Made by a program: the position numbers and the translations under genes
In this document: in pieces, positions 22,741 to 34,820 of the stretch
Layout: the number at the start of each line of letters is the position of its first letter
Numbering within the stretch: the first letter of the stretch is position 1
DNA from: Lithodes maja
Taxonomy: Eukaryota > Arthropoda > Malacostraca > Decapoda > Lithodidae
Direction: 5' to 3'
Length of the DNA stretch: 64,000 bases
Assembly (NCBI GenBank): GCA_037953745.1
Contig: JBAKBP010004309.1
Span: forward strand, 62,001 to 126,000
The notes under the pieces: model-generated
The model's input: the letters and a program-made list of their open reading frames with translations, nothing else
The model's database searches: none
What the model was told of the DNA's origin: nothing

Positions 22741-23160
22741 ATGTTGAGTTCGGGCGTACGGTCATCATGTTTACATAGGGCGATCGCCGCGGTTAACTTT
22801 TCCGGTTATTTACTCCCTGCTGGCAATGTCATGGGGGGGGGGGGTGAGGGGGGTCAAAGCCCCCCCTCAACATATTATTGTATCCAATGGCATTCAAAAT
22901 AGACGGGAACATGATTGCAAAGCTCCGACCCCTCCCCCGCTGCCGTCATGTTTACATTTGTCGATCGCCGTGGTTAAGTTCGCGTCGATTTTGACAGCGA
23001 TTTTTTTCGGTAATATTCCCCCTGCTGGCAATATACGGTATATGATGATGACAATATGTTATGGGGGGTGAGGCCCCTCAACATATTATTGTATCCAAAG
23101 GCAGTCAAAATAGACAGGAACATGATGGCAAAGGTCCGACGCCACTACGGGTAGTGTAAA
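22741..23160. repeat. Two tandem copies of a G-rich/inverted repeat unit
   Basis: Two diverged units, each running from 'catgtttaca...gatcgccg' through 'cctgctggcaat', a G-rich/C-rich hairpin and 'caacatattattgtatcca' to 'aaaatagacgggaacatgat'. A third copy lies inverted at 24419-24615 and a partial one at 23520-23625. The units end at 'gtaaac', and are probably derived from a non-autonomous DNA element. Confidence 0.6.
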
Positions 23161-23239
23161 CAAGGCTGGCGGTACGCCCGCACTTAACATTCTTGCCTCC
23201 AATTTTAGTGAAACGGTAGCTCGGGTTTTCTATTAAATA

Positions 23240-24358
23240 AAGGCTACCGTACGATTTTAGTTTCTGGACACCTATTTGACAGGTACCACCAAGGATTTAA
23301 TACATATTTTTTTTTCGGTTTCCACGCATCCAACGCCAAGCTACACCTTTGTCTGGTCCGGTAATAGTATTGAAAACTATATACTGTAATAACTTTTTAA
23401 ATGTAGTTTTTGACGAGAATAAAACAGCGCGTTTATGCCGAAAATCGGCGGGAGTCTGTCGTCCCTTCGGATCGTCGGTTTGTTTACCCAGGACGCTCGA
23501 GGTCACGGCCAGCTGTTATACTTGCCCCCCTGCTGGCAACATATATGACGATTATTATAATTCACAGGGGGGGGGGGGAGGGGGGGGGAGAGCCCCCCTC
23601 AACCCGTATCCTGTATCCCACGGCCGATAACGCAAGTCTTATCAAAAAAATTACCCAACAACTGGTTAGCTTAGCCATTTTAAGTCGACCGCCAAGTCGC
23701 CGGGAAGTCACTCCGAGCGTAAAGTAAACAAAGCGACGCTACTTCCACGAACGCAACAGAGTTGTCTTTATATTTAGTCTCATATTATCATTATTAAAGT
23801 GTCCCCATTGCTTTTTTAGTGTTTCGTACACCAGAAAAGGGTGTAGCTTGGTGTTGGATGCGTGGAAACCGAAAAAAAATATGGTTTAAAATTGAAGACA
23901 ACCCGGATACCAGCCCCATCGATAATTATCAGTGTTCTAGAAGTTTCATGTTCGTGTACCGGTACATGTAATTACCGTCGCAATTTCACTAGAAGTGAAA
24001 TACGAGAAACTGTTGGATTGTTCACCCATAAACAGGGAACGTGAGCTGGATTTAGACCGTCGCATACCCATAAACAGGGAACGTGAGCTGGGTTTAGACC
24101 GTCGAGCACCCATAAACAGGGAACGTGAGCTGGGTTTAGACCGCCTGTTAGTTTTCGGTTAGGCTAGGTTAATATTGAAAATACTAAAATGCGACGGTCC
24201 TCGGTATTAAACAACACTGTATCTGAAATAAAACTTTAAAAAAAAACTAAAATTAACTAGTAAAAAGGCTGTCCGGGGTCTCTTCAATTTTTACCAAAAT
24301 ATGTATTAAATTGTTGGCGGTACCTGTCAAATAGGTGTCCAGAAACTAAAATCGTACC
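23240..24358. mobile_element. 1.1-kb element with ~70-bp inverted ends
   Basis: Left end 'gtacgattttagtttctgga' through 'aatacatatttt' is inverted at 24295-24358. A second nested inverted pair (23300-23360 against 23826-23888) carries 'ggtttccacgcatccaac'. It includes a G-rich repeat fragment and a 42-bp tandem array. No transposase recognised. Confidence 0.65.
24025..24147. repeat. 42-bp tandem repeat, about 3 units
   Basis: Three head-to-tail copies of ACCCATAAACAGGGAACGTG followed by AGCTGGGTTTAGACCGTCG. They lie inside the 1.1-kb inverted-repeat element. Confidence 0.9.
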
Positions 24359-24418
24359 AAATAAAGTAATAAAGGTAAGGATGTAGTATTCGGGCATATC
24401 ACCCACCTTGTTTACACT

Positions 24419-24615
24419 ACTCGCACGCTCACAATCATGTTCCAGTCTATTTTGACTGCCGTGTGATACAATAATAGGTTGAGGGAGGCTTTGCCCCCCT
24501 CACGACTTATTGTCATCATCATATATAGGCCTATTGCCAGCAGGGGGCAAATTACTGAAACAAAAGTAGAAAAAGTTGGAAACGTAACTGCAAGCGCACC
24601 ACCTATGTAAACATG
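24419..24615 (-). repeat. Inverted copy of the G-rich repeat unit
   Basis: Inverse of the unit at 22741-23160, from 'gtttacactac' to 'tatgtaaacatgac', with the central 'attgccagcaggggg'. Confidence 0.6.
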
Positions 24616-25426
24616 ACTACCATACACCCAGATACTACATCCTTTCCGTAATAATTTAAACAAAAAATAAAATCCGGTTAGCCTATCTGAGGAGCCAAAA
24701 TCTAACAATTGTTGGCTTGAACATTATGAGAGGCTAGTTATTGCCTAACTTGCAGCGGCACCCCTATTCTATTTTAGTTGCGCGTTTCACTGATTGAGCT
24801 CTATTTTCTTTTTCTTTTACTCACTGGGGGTGTAAGAAAAAACGTCTTACAATCCTGTATGAGTCATGAAATTCATAAGCAAGATAGATTAGCCTGGGCT
24901 AGGCTAGCTTACCTGATGCCATATACAGTATAGCTTACTGTATAGGCTAGGCCTAGCTTAACCCAATAAGATGTGGTACTGGTAAGGTAGGTTAAATTAG
25001 TATACAAGATAATTAACCACTATTATTAACCCTCAAATTTCTATTAATATTATAGGCCTATGCCTAGATATTTTTAGTTAGCCTACTGTATGTAAAGTAT
25101 GGTATTACTGGGAATTGTCGATAGGCCTAGCCATCTCTGGCAAGCCTCAAAACCGGGTAATGTTGACACTTATTGCATTAACACCAGTCAAAATATAGTC
25201 ACACCGTGCACAAAATTAATGCTTTGAAAGGGCTGCATCAGCAAACCAATGAAAGTCAATAATAATCAAAATATTTGCTGTATAAGATGAGGGAATAATA
25301 GGGATAGTCCCCCAGCCTGAAGCGTCCACATAGAATTCACGCCGAGACCAGTGGACTCTTCTAAAACTTTAGGCTAATAACATTATTTTGTTTTTAATAT
25401 CGTGCACTAGCCTATATCATGCGGGA
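24616..25426. other. No gene recognised
   Basis: AT-rich, with GGCCTA/TAGGCC-rich tracts. No exon recognised. Confidence 0.4.
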
Positions 25427-25520
25427 GCAAGACGTTTCGCAGCAAGTGACGGTTCGCCTTACCGCGGCGAACGAGCCCGGACGATAATTGGAACTGCGGC
25501 GAACCGTCCCACACCAGCTA
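25427..25520. repeat. GCGAAnCGTC motif cluster, left
   Basis: Contains GACGTTTCGCAGCAAGTGAC continuing GGTTCGCC, which is the inverse of a segment at 27511-27538, plus two further GGCGAAC motifs. It may be the terminal or subterminal repeats of one large element ending at about 27545. Confidence 0.5.
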
Positions 25521-25871
25521 CCAAATCAAGATGCTTAACTTTAATACCGCTAGTGTCGTGGGAAAGTAGCTAAATTGACACTGACCAACACGGGTTTATT
25601 ATTATTATTTTTGTATTAATATTGTTATGCCAGGTTTTTACTGGGGCTGATTAGTTTGAATAAGTGGATTCTTCCTAACTGGAGAAGTAGAAATCTTTTG
25701 ACCACAGACACAGAAAGTAATAGTATTTCTGAATAAACTGAATACAATAGTCTAATAGTTGCCAGAACATAATATACTGGACGGGTTAATATCAGCTAGC
25801 CAAACATATAAGTATATGATAACCTATATAATTACCACTAAACTCAGTAGGCTACACTACACCAATTTAGG

Positions 25872-26105
25872 AATTTGACCACTTGCGAGTTTTAGGCTAT
25901 AAGGAAGTTGAAGCTGTAGACATTGATTGTAAACAGAAATGCAATAATAATGTAAGTTTCTGATGGCTAAAGGGTATAATATGTTGAATTGGATTCTATG
26001 TATATATAAATGAACTTCAACCGTGTTTAAGGTGGTAATCCTGCTAAATATCGCTGTCTACAACTCCAACTTCCTTATAGAACGAAACTCGCAAGTGGTC
26101 AATTG
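25872..26105. mobile_element. Inverted-end element H2, copy 1
   Basis: Ends 'aatttgaccacttgcgagtt' and its inverse 'aactcgcaagtggtcaattg', extended inward by 'ctataaggaagttgaagctg', about 45 bp in total. About 230 bp with no ORF. A second copy is at 30596-30815. Confidence 0.75.
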
Positions 26106-26479
26106 AGACAAATATATGCTAGACTGACATTAGGAATGCGCTAGAATGTATCATAGATAGTATACAAATAATAATAATGTTTCAAATGAAGGTAAAATTC
26201 TAGTTTCACGTGCACAGCGACAAAAGGGAGGCGCCGTTGTAAAGGCATAGCTTCCCGACCAACTATGAAGATCAGGGAAATTGCTGGGTAAAAGACGTAA
26301 TATAATGATAATAAACTACATTAACGACATTAGCCTAACCTAACAACCTTACCTAACCTAACCTAGTATTATGTAATAGCTATGGTACCGCATATGGGGA
26401 GAAAATATTTTTTTTTTTTTACAGTAGGTATTATTCCTTATAATGCATTTCCGCCGCTTTGGACATATATAGGAATTAA

Positions 26480-26716
26480 GTATGGTATATGACAACTCTA
26501 AAGTAGCCAGAGAAATTTATGAGTATGCTGTGAAAGCGAAACTAGAATTAAACCCAAATGAACATATAAATCATAACACACAAAGATGATAAGTCTCAAA
26601 TCAGAAGTCAAAGTCCCGAATTAAATATAGGCCTACAAAGCTCACGAGGAAGTCCCGGGACTCGAACCTGGGATAACTCCCACAGAAACTAAAACTTGCC
26701 AGCACCACGAGAGACC
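26480..26716 (-). repeat. Candidate tRNA-derived SINE
   Basis: On the minus strand a tRNA-like head contains a good box B (GGTTCGAGTCC within CCCAGGTTCGAGTCCCGGGA, plus positions about 26650-26670) and a possible box A about 45 nt upstream (TGGTGCTGGCAAG). The acceptor stem cannot be closed (no partner for GACTTCC), so it is not a functional tRNA. A tRNA-unrelated body appears to follow. Boundaries are uncertain. Confidence 0.4.
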
Positions 26717-27410
26717 TAGACATAGATTGTTTTATAATGGGAGACCTGAAAAACGTCGTCGATTTTTAGAGTAATATATCTGTAACATTAATACATATAT
26801 AAATGAGTGATATTTTGATGACGTTTTCCTGTCCCCCATTGCTATCCTAAGTCTTTCTTAATAAACTGAATCAAATGGTCTAATAGTTGTCAGAACATAA
26901 TATAGCCTACTGGACGGGTTAATGTCAGCTAGCCAAAAATGTAATTATATGATATATAATTACCACTAAACCCAGTACACTACACCAATTAGGAAATCTT
27001 GTATAAAATTATGGTAGATACAAATATACTCTACACTGACATTAAGAATGCGATGCGATGATGTTGAGGGATAGCCTTAAGGAATGCGCTAGAATGTATC
27101 ATATATAGTACCGGAACGGTAATACCTGCATATTTACAACTATACAAACAATATCGTTTAGTATCTTTTGTATTGGAATACAAAATATAAATATATTTAC
27201 TAAGAAAGTTAAAACAAAACATTATTCAGAATAAAAGGTGTGGAAGAACTGAATGCATAATCATATTTTGGATGGTGAACTAAAAAGCCTGCTTACCGGT
27301 ACCTGTCCATATTTTAAAAAGTCAGTAGTATTGGTAGGGAACACTGCTGTAAGACAAGTGACAAAAGCTGGAGTTTATAGGCCTATCCTATTGTAGTGGT
27401 TGTTCCCTAA

Positions 27411-27545
27411 GCTGCTGCGAACTGTCTCATTGCAGTTAAACGAATCTGCTGCGAACCGTCTCATTCATTTGCTGCGAACAGGCATAACCGATTCTGACCG
27501 AACCTGAGGCGAAACGTCACTTGCTGCGAAACGTCTCACCCCATA
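27411..27545. repeat. GCTGCGAAnCGTCTCA motif cluster, right
   Basis: Five copies of a GCTGCGAAACGTCTCA-like motif in 130 bp. The last two are inverted relative to 25427-25456. Confidence 0.6.
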
Positions 27546-27593
27546 TCATGCTAACGGTAGCATTCAAGGAGACTACTGCAGGACTCTTCTTCT

Positions 27594-27745
27594 TCTTACC
27601 TCTGACCGGGTATAGGCTATCCTAGTGTTTACTAGCCTATACCCCTTTGAAAGGATATTAGCCTAACCTAACAACCTTACCTAACCTATCCTAGTATTAT
27701 AGGTGGGGGCTGCCGCCCCCACACCCCCGCTTTGACTTAGATGTT
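27594..27745. repeat. Duplicated block F2, copy 2
   Basis: Direct repeat of 22490-22630, ending in the palindromic GGTGGGGGCTGCCGCCCCCAC. Confidence 0.75.
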
Positions 27746-28620
27746 TGGTGTATTTGTCTGTGAAGTGGGTATTTTTCAATTTGTTGATAACGAAAATCCT
27801 GCATGCGGACTATAGGCTATAGAGAAAAATATGGCGAATCTATTGGTGCCTATTTTCCCTAATAAATGGTTTTTCATAACGTCGCACTAGTGTCCTTGAA
27901 TATTATCATGCTAACATAATTACATAATGGTCAAATCCAATATTTAGTCACACTGACTCCAATAATATAACAATGTTATGAACAAAATGGGGTAGGGTCA
28001 ACTCGGTATCAAGAAGGCCTTGGCCCATCCCCATCTCGGCCAACACAGTTTAGAAATCGAAAGATAATCCCTTCCTTTCATTTCCGAAGGGACAGAATTG
28101 TTTAAGAATTCGACTCGATTTAAGTTATTATCTTGGTGCTCCTCATCTCTCCTTGGTCCGACAAGTAGTAACATGACAGACAGACGAACATTTATATCTA
28201 CCTTGTCTTTGTTGTGGTGATGATATTCAGACCCAATCGTCCTTCCTACTCGATCCAAGCACAGGTATAGATGTCCACAGTAGATAGGGCTACACGAAAC
28301 AACCGTAGACGACGCAAAAACTGCACAGGTATAAAAACACGTGCACCCATTACCGCGGATGAGTGGGTACTGACAGAGTGACTCGGTGACAAGTGACTGA
28401 CAACACTGACAGAAAATCAAAGGGGCGGGATTTAATGTATGACGACACGGAGTTCAGCCAGTGACAAACCGCGAGCGCCTTGAACACGAGGACACACAGG
28501 CGTCTACAAGAATCACATGAATTATTATCAGCTATGATCATTATCATACATAGTATGATTCATAAAATTCGCTAGCAGAAACCATGAAAAGCGACTAGTG
28601 TGCTATTGGTGGCCTTATTG
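27746..28620. other. No gene recognised
   Basis: Includes a 140-codon minus-strand open frame (28420-27998) with no recognisable domain and a Cys/Ser-rich composition typical of chance frames. I do not call it a gene. Confidence 0.4.
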
Positions 28621-28729
28621 TACAGTCGTGGTTATAATTCCTGAGACGTAATTATTGAACTAATATTTGTATTTCGGAGCTGCCTTTAGTTTGTTCGGGC
28701 CTGCATCATAATTAATTGCCACGACTGTA
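28621..28729. mobile_element. 109-bp Tc1/mariner-type MITE
   Basis: Starts TACAGTCGTGG and ends CCACGACTGTA, with TA at both borders. The CAGTCGTGG termini beside TA fit Tc1/mariner-derived MITEs. Confidence 0.65.
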
Positions 28730-29692
28730 CACTCTAAGACATAAGTCCCTGACCCATATGAACCCTCGAACACCAAAACGAACCTTTTGTCATGTAAATA
28801 TTAGGTAAAATAATAATGAGATTATAATTATAGCCTACTCCGTGCAGGATAACTTCGATAACTTTACGCCACTTTAATTTTAATTTTGTCCTCGAGTAGG
28901 CTATACGGAAAAAAGGTGCTTATTCTCGTATATTCCCAAAAGCGTTTATCGGGGTAAACTGATCGGAAATGTTATTGATTCCAGGTAAAGTATTGCTCCG
29001 GATTTGTTCTACGAATGGAGACTGGTTGGTTTTGTGGTATCAACACACACACACACACGTACACTGAAACGCACACACACATACATATACATACATAGTC
29101 TCTCTCTCTCTCTCAGCAAATTTGTAGATATGACCTCTTACCCCATAGGCTTACAATGAATGAATTGTTCTAATTATAATGTCTCGATATGACTGCTTCG
29201 AGAAGGAAGGCCAACGAATGATCGACTTTGGATTTGTTGGGAATCATCTGAAGTGAATTGTGGATAATACACCTGGATGTGTCACCTATATACAGATATA
29301 TGTGGCCCATAAAACCCCTTGTCAACCGAGAGCAAAAACTACACACCCAATACTGAGAAACCAGCAGTAATTTGTGGACGGGACCATTTGATTTGTCACC
29401 TTTTTTTGTTGAGATTCTAAAATTTGGCAAATAAATGGACATCAGGTGTACATAAACTGTCCCGATGTATCATAATGGTGGGAAAGAACACTGCATACAC
29501 GATCCTACAAACGTGGGGGATAAGTTAGGCTCGTTTGATATACTGTATTGCTTTATTTGTGAAGATAATGAGCTGAATGTAGGCAATTATTGATTATATA
29601 TTTCATAAACAAGTTAATTTACCGTACATTTTACTATATTAGAGCACTGTATAGCAAACCCTACTAAGCGGGTTGTATTATACAATCATACT

Positions 29693-29696
<4 letters not shown>
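28730..29696. other. No gene recognised
   Basis: Contains a CA/CT microsatellite (29041-29115). No exon recognised. Confidence 0.4.

Positions 29697-29751
<55 letters not shown>
29697..29751. repeat. (CT)n microsatellite
   Basis: About 27 uninterrupted CT units. Confidence 0.95.
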
Positions 29752-29754
<3 letters not shown>

Positions 29755-30066
29755 AGCAATAGCTAGAACACGTCTCCATAACGTGACAGACTATATAGCC
29801 TGCAGACCGTCCCACGCCCAGGATATATGCAGCCAACTCCTATATCACTCTTAAAAACAAAAACAAAAAACAAAAAATAATGATAATAATAATAAATACA
29901 AAAACTGATGTGAGAGAATTAAGTTCATCTTAAGTTTGGTAGTGTCAGATAATATGAAGCGAATACGATATGATTTAAGGCGAAGCATAAGTTTCATAGG
30001 AATACATACGTTAATCAATCGGAATATCTGTAAAGCTTACGGTATAATGGAAAACTCTTATGTGAT

Positions 30067-30439
30067 TTAAGGGGGGTCACAGGCTTGTTTTGATCTTTCT
30101 CTCTTTTTCTCTCTTTCTATGGCTTGTATCCACTCGGCCCCATTAAGCCAACTGTTTTAAGACGTTTATCCCCATCCATGTGTTGATTTCTTCCTGGCGA
30201 GCTATAGCGAGCCAGCATTGTATGGAGAAATCCCCCGGAGAAATTTTTCTATCGAAAAATGTATAAATTTAGCTTGCTGTCAAAACAAATGTATATATGC
30301 TGGCTCGCTACCACTCGCCAGGAAAATATTGACACCTGCATTGGGGTAAACGTCTTAAAACAGTATGAATGGGGGCGAATGGATACAAGCCAAAGAGAGA
30401 GGGAGAGAAAGAGAAAAAAAGCGAGGTGGGCTTCCTTAA
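30067..30439. mobile_element. Foldback TTAA MITE, family B, copy 1
   Basis: TTAA at both borders. The two halves are inverted copies of each other: GGCTTGTATCCACTCGGCC at the left and its inverse near 30380, and the GGCGAGNNNTAGCGAGCC module inverted near 30310. No ORF. It is related to family A through the shared GCGAGCGATAGCGAGCC module. Confidence 0.75.
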
Positions 30440-30595
30440 ACACTTTTGAAATACAGTAATATGGATTTTTAAGGCTGAAGCCAAATAATTGAATGTAGAG
30501 TATTTAACAACGTTGATTATGTTTTTAAAGATGTGAAGCTGTTGTCACACGAGCGCATTTTCCGGCTTTTTTGTTAATTAAAAATAAATATTAGG

Positions 30596-30815
30596 CAATT
30601 GGTCACTTGCGAGTTTTGGTCTATAAGGAAGTTGGAGCTGTGGCCGTCAGTATTTAGTAGAATAATCAGCTAAAATACAGTCATTATACATTTATAAATA
30701 CTTAAAACCAAATTGATCATACTTTTAATCAACCATAAACCCACATTATTATTGCATTTCTCTTTAGCATCGATGTTCACGGTTCCATCTTCCTTATAGC
30801 CTGAAACTCGCTATA
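30596..30815. mobile_element. Inverted-end element H2, copy 2
   Basis: Same 'cacttgcgagttttgg' left end and 'ctgaaactcgc' right end as 25872-26105, with diverged arms. Confidence 0.6.
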
Positions 30816-30938
30816 CAGTCTATTATTTCCGTCTCCTACAGTTATATGCGAAAATACTGAAAACACTTGTATGAGAATAAACTTGTTCATCGATAATTTT
30901 CAATAGGTCACTAGCCCGGAACACAGGGTCGACTCCAC

Positions 30939-31045
30939 TTAAGGGGGAAAAGTATATTTGTAGGTAGATTAATTCGTATATTTACTATTGTTTGTTTCCT
31001 TACTAGACCTCCATCAAGCTTAAGAAAAACATCCATTAGATCCCC
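30939..31045 (+). mobile_element. Family A MITE fragment (left end)
   Basis: TTAAGGGGG followed by the 'cctccatcaa' and 'catccattagatccccc' segments, then truncated. Confidence 0.6.
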
Positions 31046-31073
31046 CCGGGTTAATACCATTCGTAAAATTTAG

Positions 31074-31250
31074 TTAAGGGAAGGCTTATTTTTTTTTTCT
31101 GGACCACATTCTCCTTCACGTTTAGCCTCATTAGTTTTGAGATTTTAGGACGTTCGCCCCATTAGTTTGGTGAGGACCTTTTGTGCCATTTAGGTGTAGA
31201 TCTTGTTTTCCTGGTGAGCGATATCGAGCCTGTAATTTAGGAGGAACCGG
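31074..31250 (-). mobile_element. Family A MITE fragment (inverted)
   Basis: TTAAGGGAAGG followed by 'tttagcctcattagttttgag' and the GAGCGATATCGAGCC module, cut off after AGGAACCGG. The two fragments face each other and are separated by about 30 bp. Confidence 0.6.
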
Positions 31251-31378
31251 TGTGGGGGTCAGCCCATACCTTACAAATGTGTTGGAAGTATCAAGGCTGT
31301 TTTATGAGACATGTTGGCTGGTTTCTGGTAAAGTTCTGAAACTATATACTGAATATATCGAGTAGCATTATCATCTCC

Positions 31379-31595
31379 TCTAGCCCTTTGAGTACCAACG
31401 ACGTGTGATATATTTTATTCTAGCTATATTTTTAGACGATTGTATACAGTTTAGGAAGGATCTGCGGTAGGTAAAAGGGTTGGTTGAGATAGTTTGAAGT
31501 CTGATTATTGCTAGAGGTCCTTCCTAATCTGAGAACATTGTCTAATAGTTGCCACAGTGTTATGGAAAGTACATCACCGGTACTGTATAGGTTAA
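31379..31595. mobile_element. Family D MITE, copy 2
   Basis: Starts CCCTTTGAGTACCAACGACGT (left TTAA degenerate) and ends in the inverse, sharing its right TTAA with the adjoining family A element. Confidence 0.55.
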
Positions 31596-31959
31596 GGGGA
31601 GATGGTTCAATTTTTGGGCGATTTTTGCATGTATTCATTATTTGTCTAGTTTCCTCCCTAGACCTCCATCAAATTTAAAGAACATCCATTAGATCCCCCC
31701 TCTAGATTAATTTGTACATTTTTCGGTAGAAAAATGTCCCGGCCGAATGCCGGTTCTTCCAACATTACAGGCTCACTATCGTTCGCCAGGGAAAACATTG
31801 ACACCTAAATAGCACGAAAGGTCTAAATATTGACGAAGAAATGGGGCAAAAGGTCTTAAAATCGACTAACTAATGGGGCAAACATCTTAACATCTGAAAA
31901 CTAATGGGGCTAAACACGAAGGAGAAAGTGGTCCAGAAAACCGGCCCACGTCCCCTTAA
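31592..31959 (+). mobile_element. Family A MITE, copy 7
   Basis: Intact TTAA-to-TTAA copy, 368 bp, with GGCCGAATGCCGG and the TCGCTATCGTTCGCC module variant. Confidence 0.8.
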
Positions 31960-32585
31960 GACCACCATAATAAGAACGATACCATTCACAAATTATAGAA
32001 AGTGTACGTCTGGCGAAAGAGTTGGAACATTAAAACACATGAAACAAACAAACAAGCTACGGCATTTACACATTTTCAATAATGCTCTCACACACACATA
32101 CACACACGTCCCCCCCCCCCCTCCAACACACTCACACATACTCCATTCCCTCACACTCTCCACACATATACAGTACACACACCTTCCACTCTCACGTACA
32201 GTACACCCTCCACTCGAACACACAGGCACACACACACACACATACACACACAGGTGGATAAGAGAAGAGCATAATATGCATGTAATGTGCAAATATTTAT
32301 GTATATGTATGTCTGTGTGTATGTGCTGTCAATGGTTCGAGCCCGGCTGAGAATATAAGGTATATAATATATATATATATGTACTGTACGTGTATTTGTA
32401 TAATCATATGCACATATGTATGTAAATATACGTACATATGAGCGAGAACATATTGCTCACTAGCGCAACTTCTTATTATAAATCTATGCATAAGCATTAT
32501 CTATTATTAAGTGTTCTTGTATCTTCATCCATGTATTTCCACCCTTAACAATAGAATGCCCAGCTTTTCCACATTTCGCCTTCTA

Positions 32586-32622
<37 letters not shown>

Positions 32623-33155
32623 CACTAAAGAATGTCCTATACACTACAATTCCCCCAAGCTGTCTCTACTGTTTTTTTTATATCCTTGTTTTGTTCTCTA
32701 CCAAGGATTAACCTCCCATTGTAGTAGGCTTTACCTGACCCTACCTGTACGGACTTGTAAGCCACTCCCTCTTTACCCTTTTCAACTCCTCACCTGACAC
32801 TACCAAAACAGTTCTTGTATGTATGTATGTTTGTGTGCATACGTGAGCGTTTGTGTATACGGGCATGTGCACACTTACTGCATGTTCTTATGTTCTTATA
32901 TATGTATGTATATGTATGCGTATGTATGTGTATATATGTATGTTCTGTATATGAGTAAGTAAAATAAATGTGTATATGTACTGTATATCACTTACTCTCA
33001 TGGTTAATTTATGATAATTTGTATTTTGCACCTGCATCATTACTGTATTTATTTATTTTTTTGCAAACTGAGCTTACCATCTTCATATCTGCACATCTCA
33101 TGTTCATCCACTAAATTGTAAAATGTGTATTTTCAGCTCATGAGGCTGCCATTCT
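31960..33155. other. No gene recognised; CA-rich microsatellites
   Basis: CA/CACT tracts (32090-32255), a pure (CA)n (32587-32619), TATG/TGTA tracts (32800-32960). No gene seen. Confidence 0.6.
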
Positions 33156-33641
33156 TTAACCCCTAAATGTCGGCGCACCACATAAGTCGAGTATAATAAA
33201 TGTGGACTATGTGGCGGCGCTCGACATAGGTCGTGTGGCAATTTCAGACGTAATGTTGGTGAGAGAGAGAGACAAGTGGTGGCAGGAGAGTAGCGAGCGT
33301 ATGACTGCTCCAGACCACCGCGGTGGACGTACTGACACGAATCCCACCTCCTCCCTCCCTCTCTCACTCGCTATATACGGAATTGTATGGGGAAAGTGCC
33401 TAATTACATGCTTTTTGCACTCGCGTTGCACGGTTTTTGCAAGAAAACTAGCCATCATAAAAGGATCGTTATGGTGTCATTCGAAAGCTCTGTTTATGCC
33501 CTTTCAGGGATATTTACTTGTTTTACGTTCTGGGTCTTATTTAGGCATGAAAATGATCACGTAAACAGCCCTATTTTGGCTAAAAACACCCCGCTGGTGG
33601 CTACATATTATAAACCGCATAGGCCGCTCGTAAGGTGTTAA
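33156..33641. mobile_element. TTAA-flanked CCC-ended element, 486 bp
   Basis: Starts TTAACCCCTAAATGTCGGCG; the right end reads inverted as TTAACACCTTACGAGCGGCC. Open frames inside are short and anonymous. Confidence 0.55.
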
Positions 33642-33659
33642 TAAACCGTTTATTATTAT

Positions 33660-33865
33660 TATTATTATTACGGACACCCACACACATCCATCCTCCATCC
33701 ACTCACACACGTTCAAATACTTTCTTCCCCTTTATTCCCCTACATAACCCCTTCACGCACACACACACACGCGCACACACATACACACACGGATACCCAT
33801 ACGCTTCCATCCTTTATCCACTCACACACGTTCAAATACTCTCCTCCCCTTTATCCCTCTACATA
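33660..33865. repeat. Duplicated CA-rich unit
   Basis: Two tandem copies of 'cacacgttcaaatact...ccccttta(t)tcccctacat'. The second copy is interrupted by the LINE that follows and continues after it at about 35428. Confidence 0.7.
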
Positions 33866-33936
33866 TTTTTTTTTTTTTTAAAGAGACAATGAACGGAGGA
33901 AGGAAAAACACAGATAAAACAAAAAGGTCCATGTGC

Positions 33937-34164
33937 CTAAAGGCAACTTCTATTCATAAATTTGTTGTAACAACTGGATTTAAACATTTGTAGATTGTAA
34001 GTTTGTGGAAAGCAATTCGAGGGAAGTGAATTCCAAAGAGTAGTAGCTCTGGGGATAAATGAATTCTGATAAGCAGAAGTTCTGCATTGTGGAGGAGAAA
34101 GTGTAAATTCATGGGCGCTCTCAGCTGCCCTAGTTCTACGGGGAAAGATGTGGAGAGGCGGCAC
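33937..34164 (-). pseudogene. LINE ORF C-terminal tail
   Basis: Carries FIPRATTLWNSLPSNCFPQ, the conserved 'R-ATxLWNSLP' end of CR1/Jockey-type LINE proteins. It terminates just before the poly(A) tail and is frame-shifted from the upstream fragment. Confidence 0.8.
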
Positions 34165-34780
34165 AATTGAAGCAAGTTCCTCGGAACAATTGCCGTGAAA
34201 ATATCTGTAGAATAATGCAAGGGATGCAAACGTTTCTTCGTATGGATAATGTAGGAAGGTCCTGTGTGATTGCAGGGTTATTGATTAATCTAATAGCTTT
34301 ATTTTGAATTTTGTCCAACTGCCTCAATGCAACCACTCCACTTCCACCCCACAGAGGTGAACAGTAATCCATCTGAGAACGCACATGACTTTTATATATT
34401 ACGGCCAACTGCTCGTCAGTGAAGAATTTTCGAACTCTGTACAGGAGTCCCAGTTTTTTAGAGGCATTCTTAGCAATGCTTCTAACATAATGTGTCCAGC
34501 TCAAGTTAGTAGTTAATGTTACACCGAGAATGTCAATACTAGGGGAAGTGGGAATATTTACATCATTAAAAAATATATGGGAGTCAGTGAGATTCTGTCG
34601 GTTAGAAAATTGAATGTACTTGGTTTTCTGTGCATTAAAGGAAACTAGATTCTTTTGTCCCCATTCATTAATTCTAGAAAGGTCCTGGTTCAGAGAAATT
34701 GCAGTGTTTATTTTTGAATTTATAAGATCGGGTTGGGTGAAAAAATTGGTAAATGTGAAGGACACAGAGTGTTGAGTCAT
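34136..34780 (-). pseudogene. LINE RT, C-terminal half
   Basis: Contains 'DLSRINEWGQKNLVSFNAQK', followed by 'ILGVTLTTNLSWTHYVRSIA', 'KKLGLLYRVRKFF' and SQMDYCSPLWGG. These are standard post-catalytic motifs of CR1/Jockey reverse transcriptases. The FADD-like box region between this and the next fragment is damaged. Confidence 0.85.
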
Positions 34781-34820
34781 CTGCTAGGAATGTATTGGAT
34801 TATGAGTGGTAGATATGAGA

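Noticed and set aside
26637..26720. A functional tRNA gene
   Set aside because: The acceptor stem cannot pair and one T-stem pair mismatches.
27998..28420. 140-codon minus-strand open frame
   Set aside because: No recognisable domain and a composition typical of chance frames.
32332..32355. GGTTCGAGCCC as a tRNA box B
   Set aside because: No partner box A or stem structure nearby.
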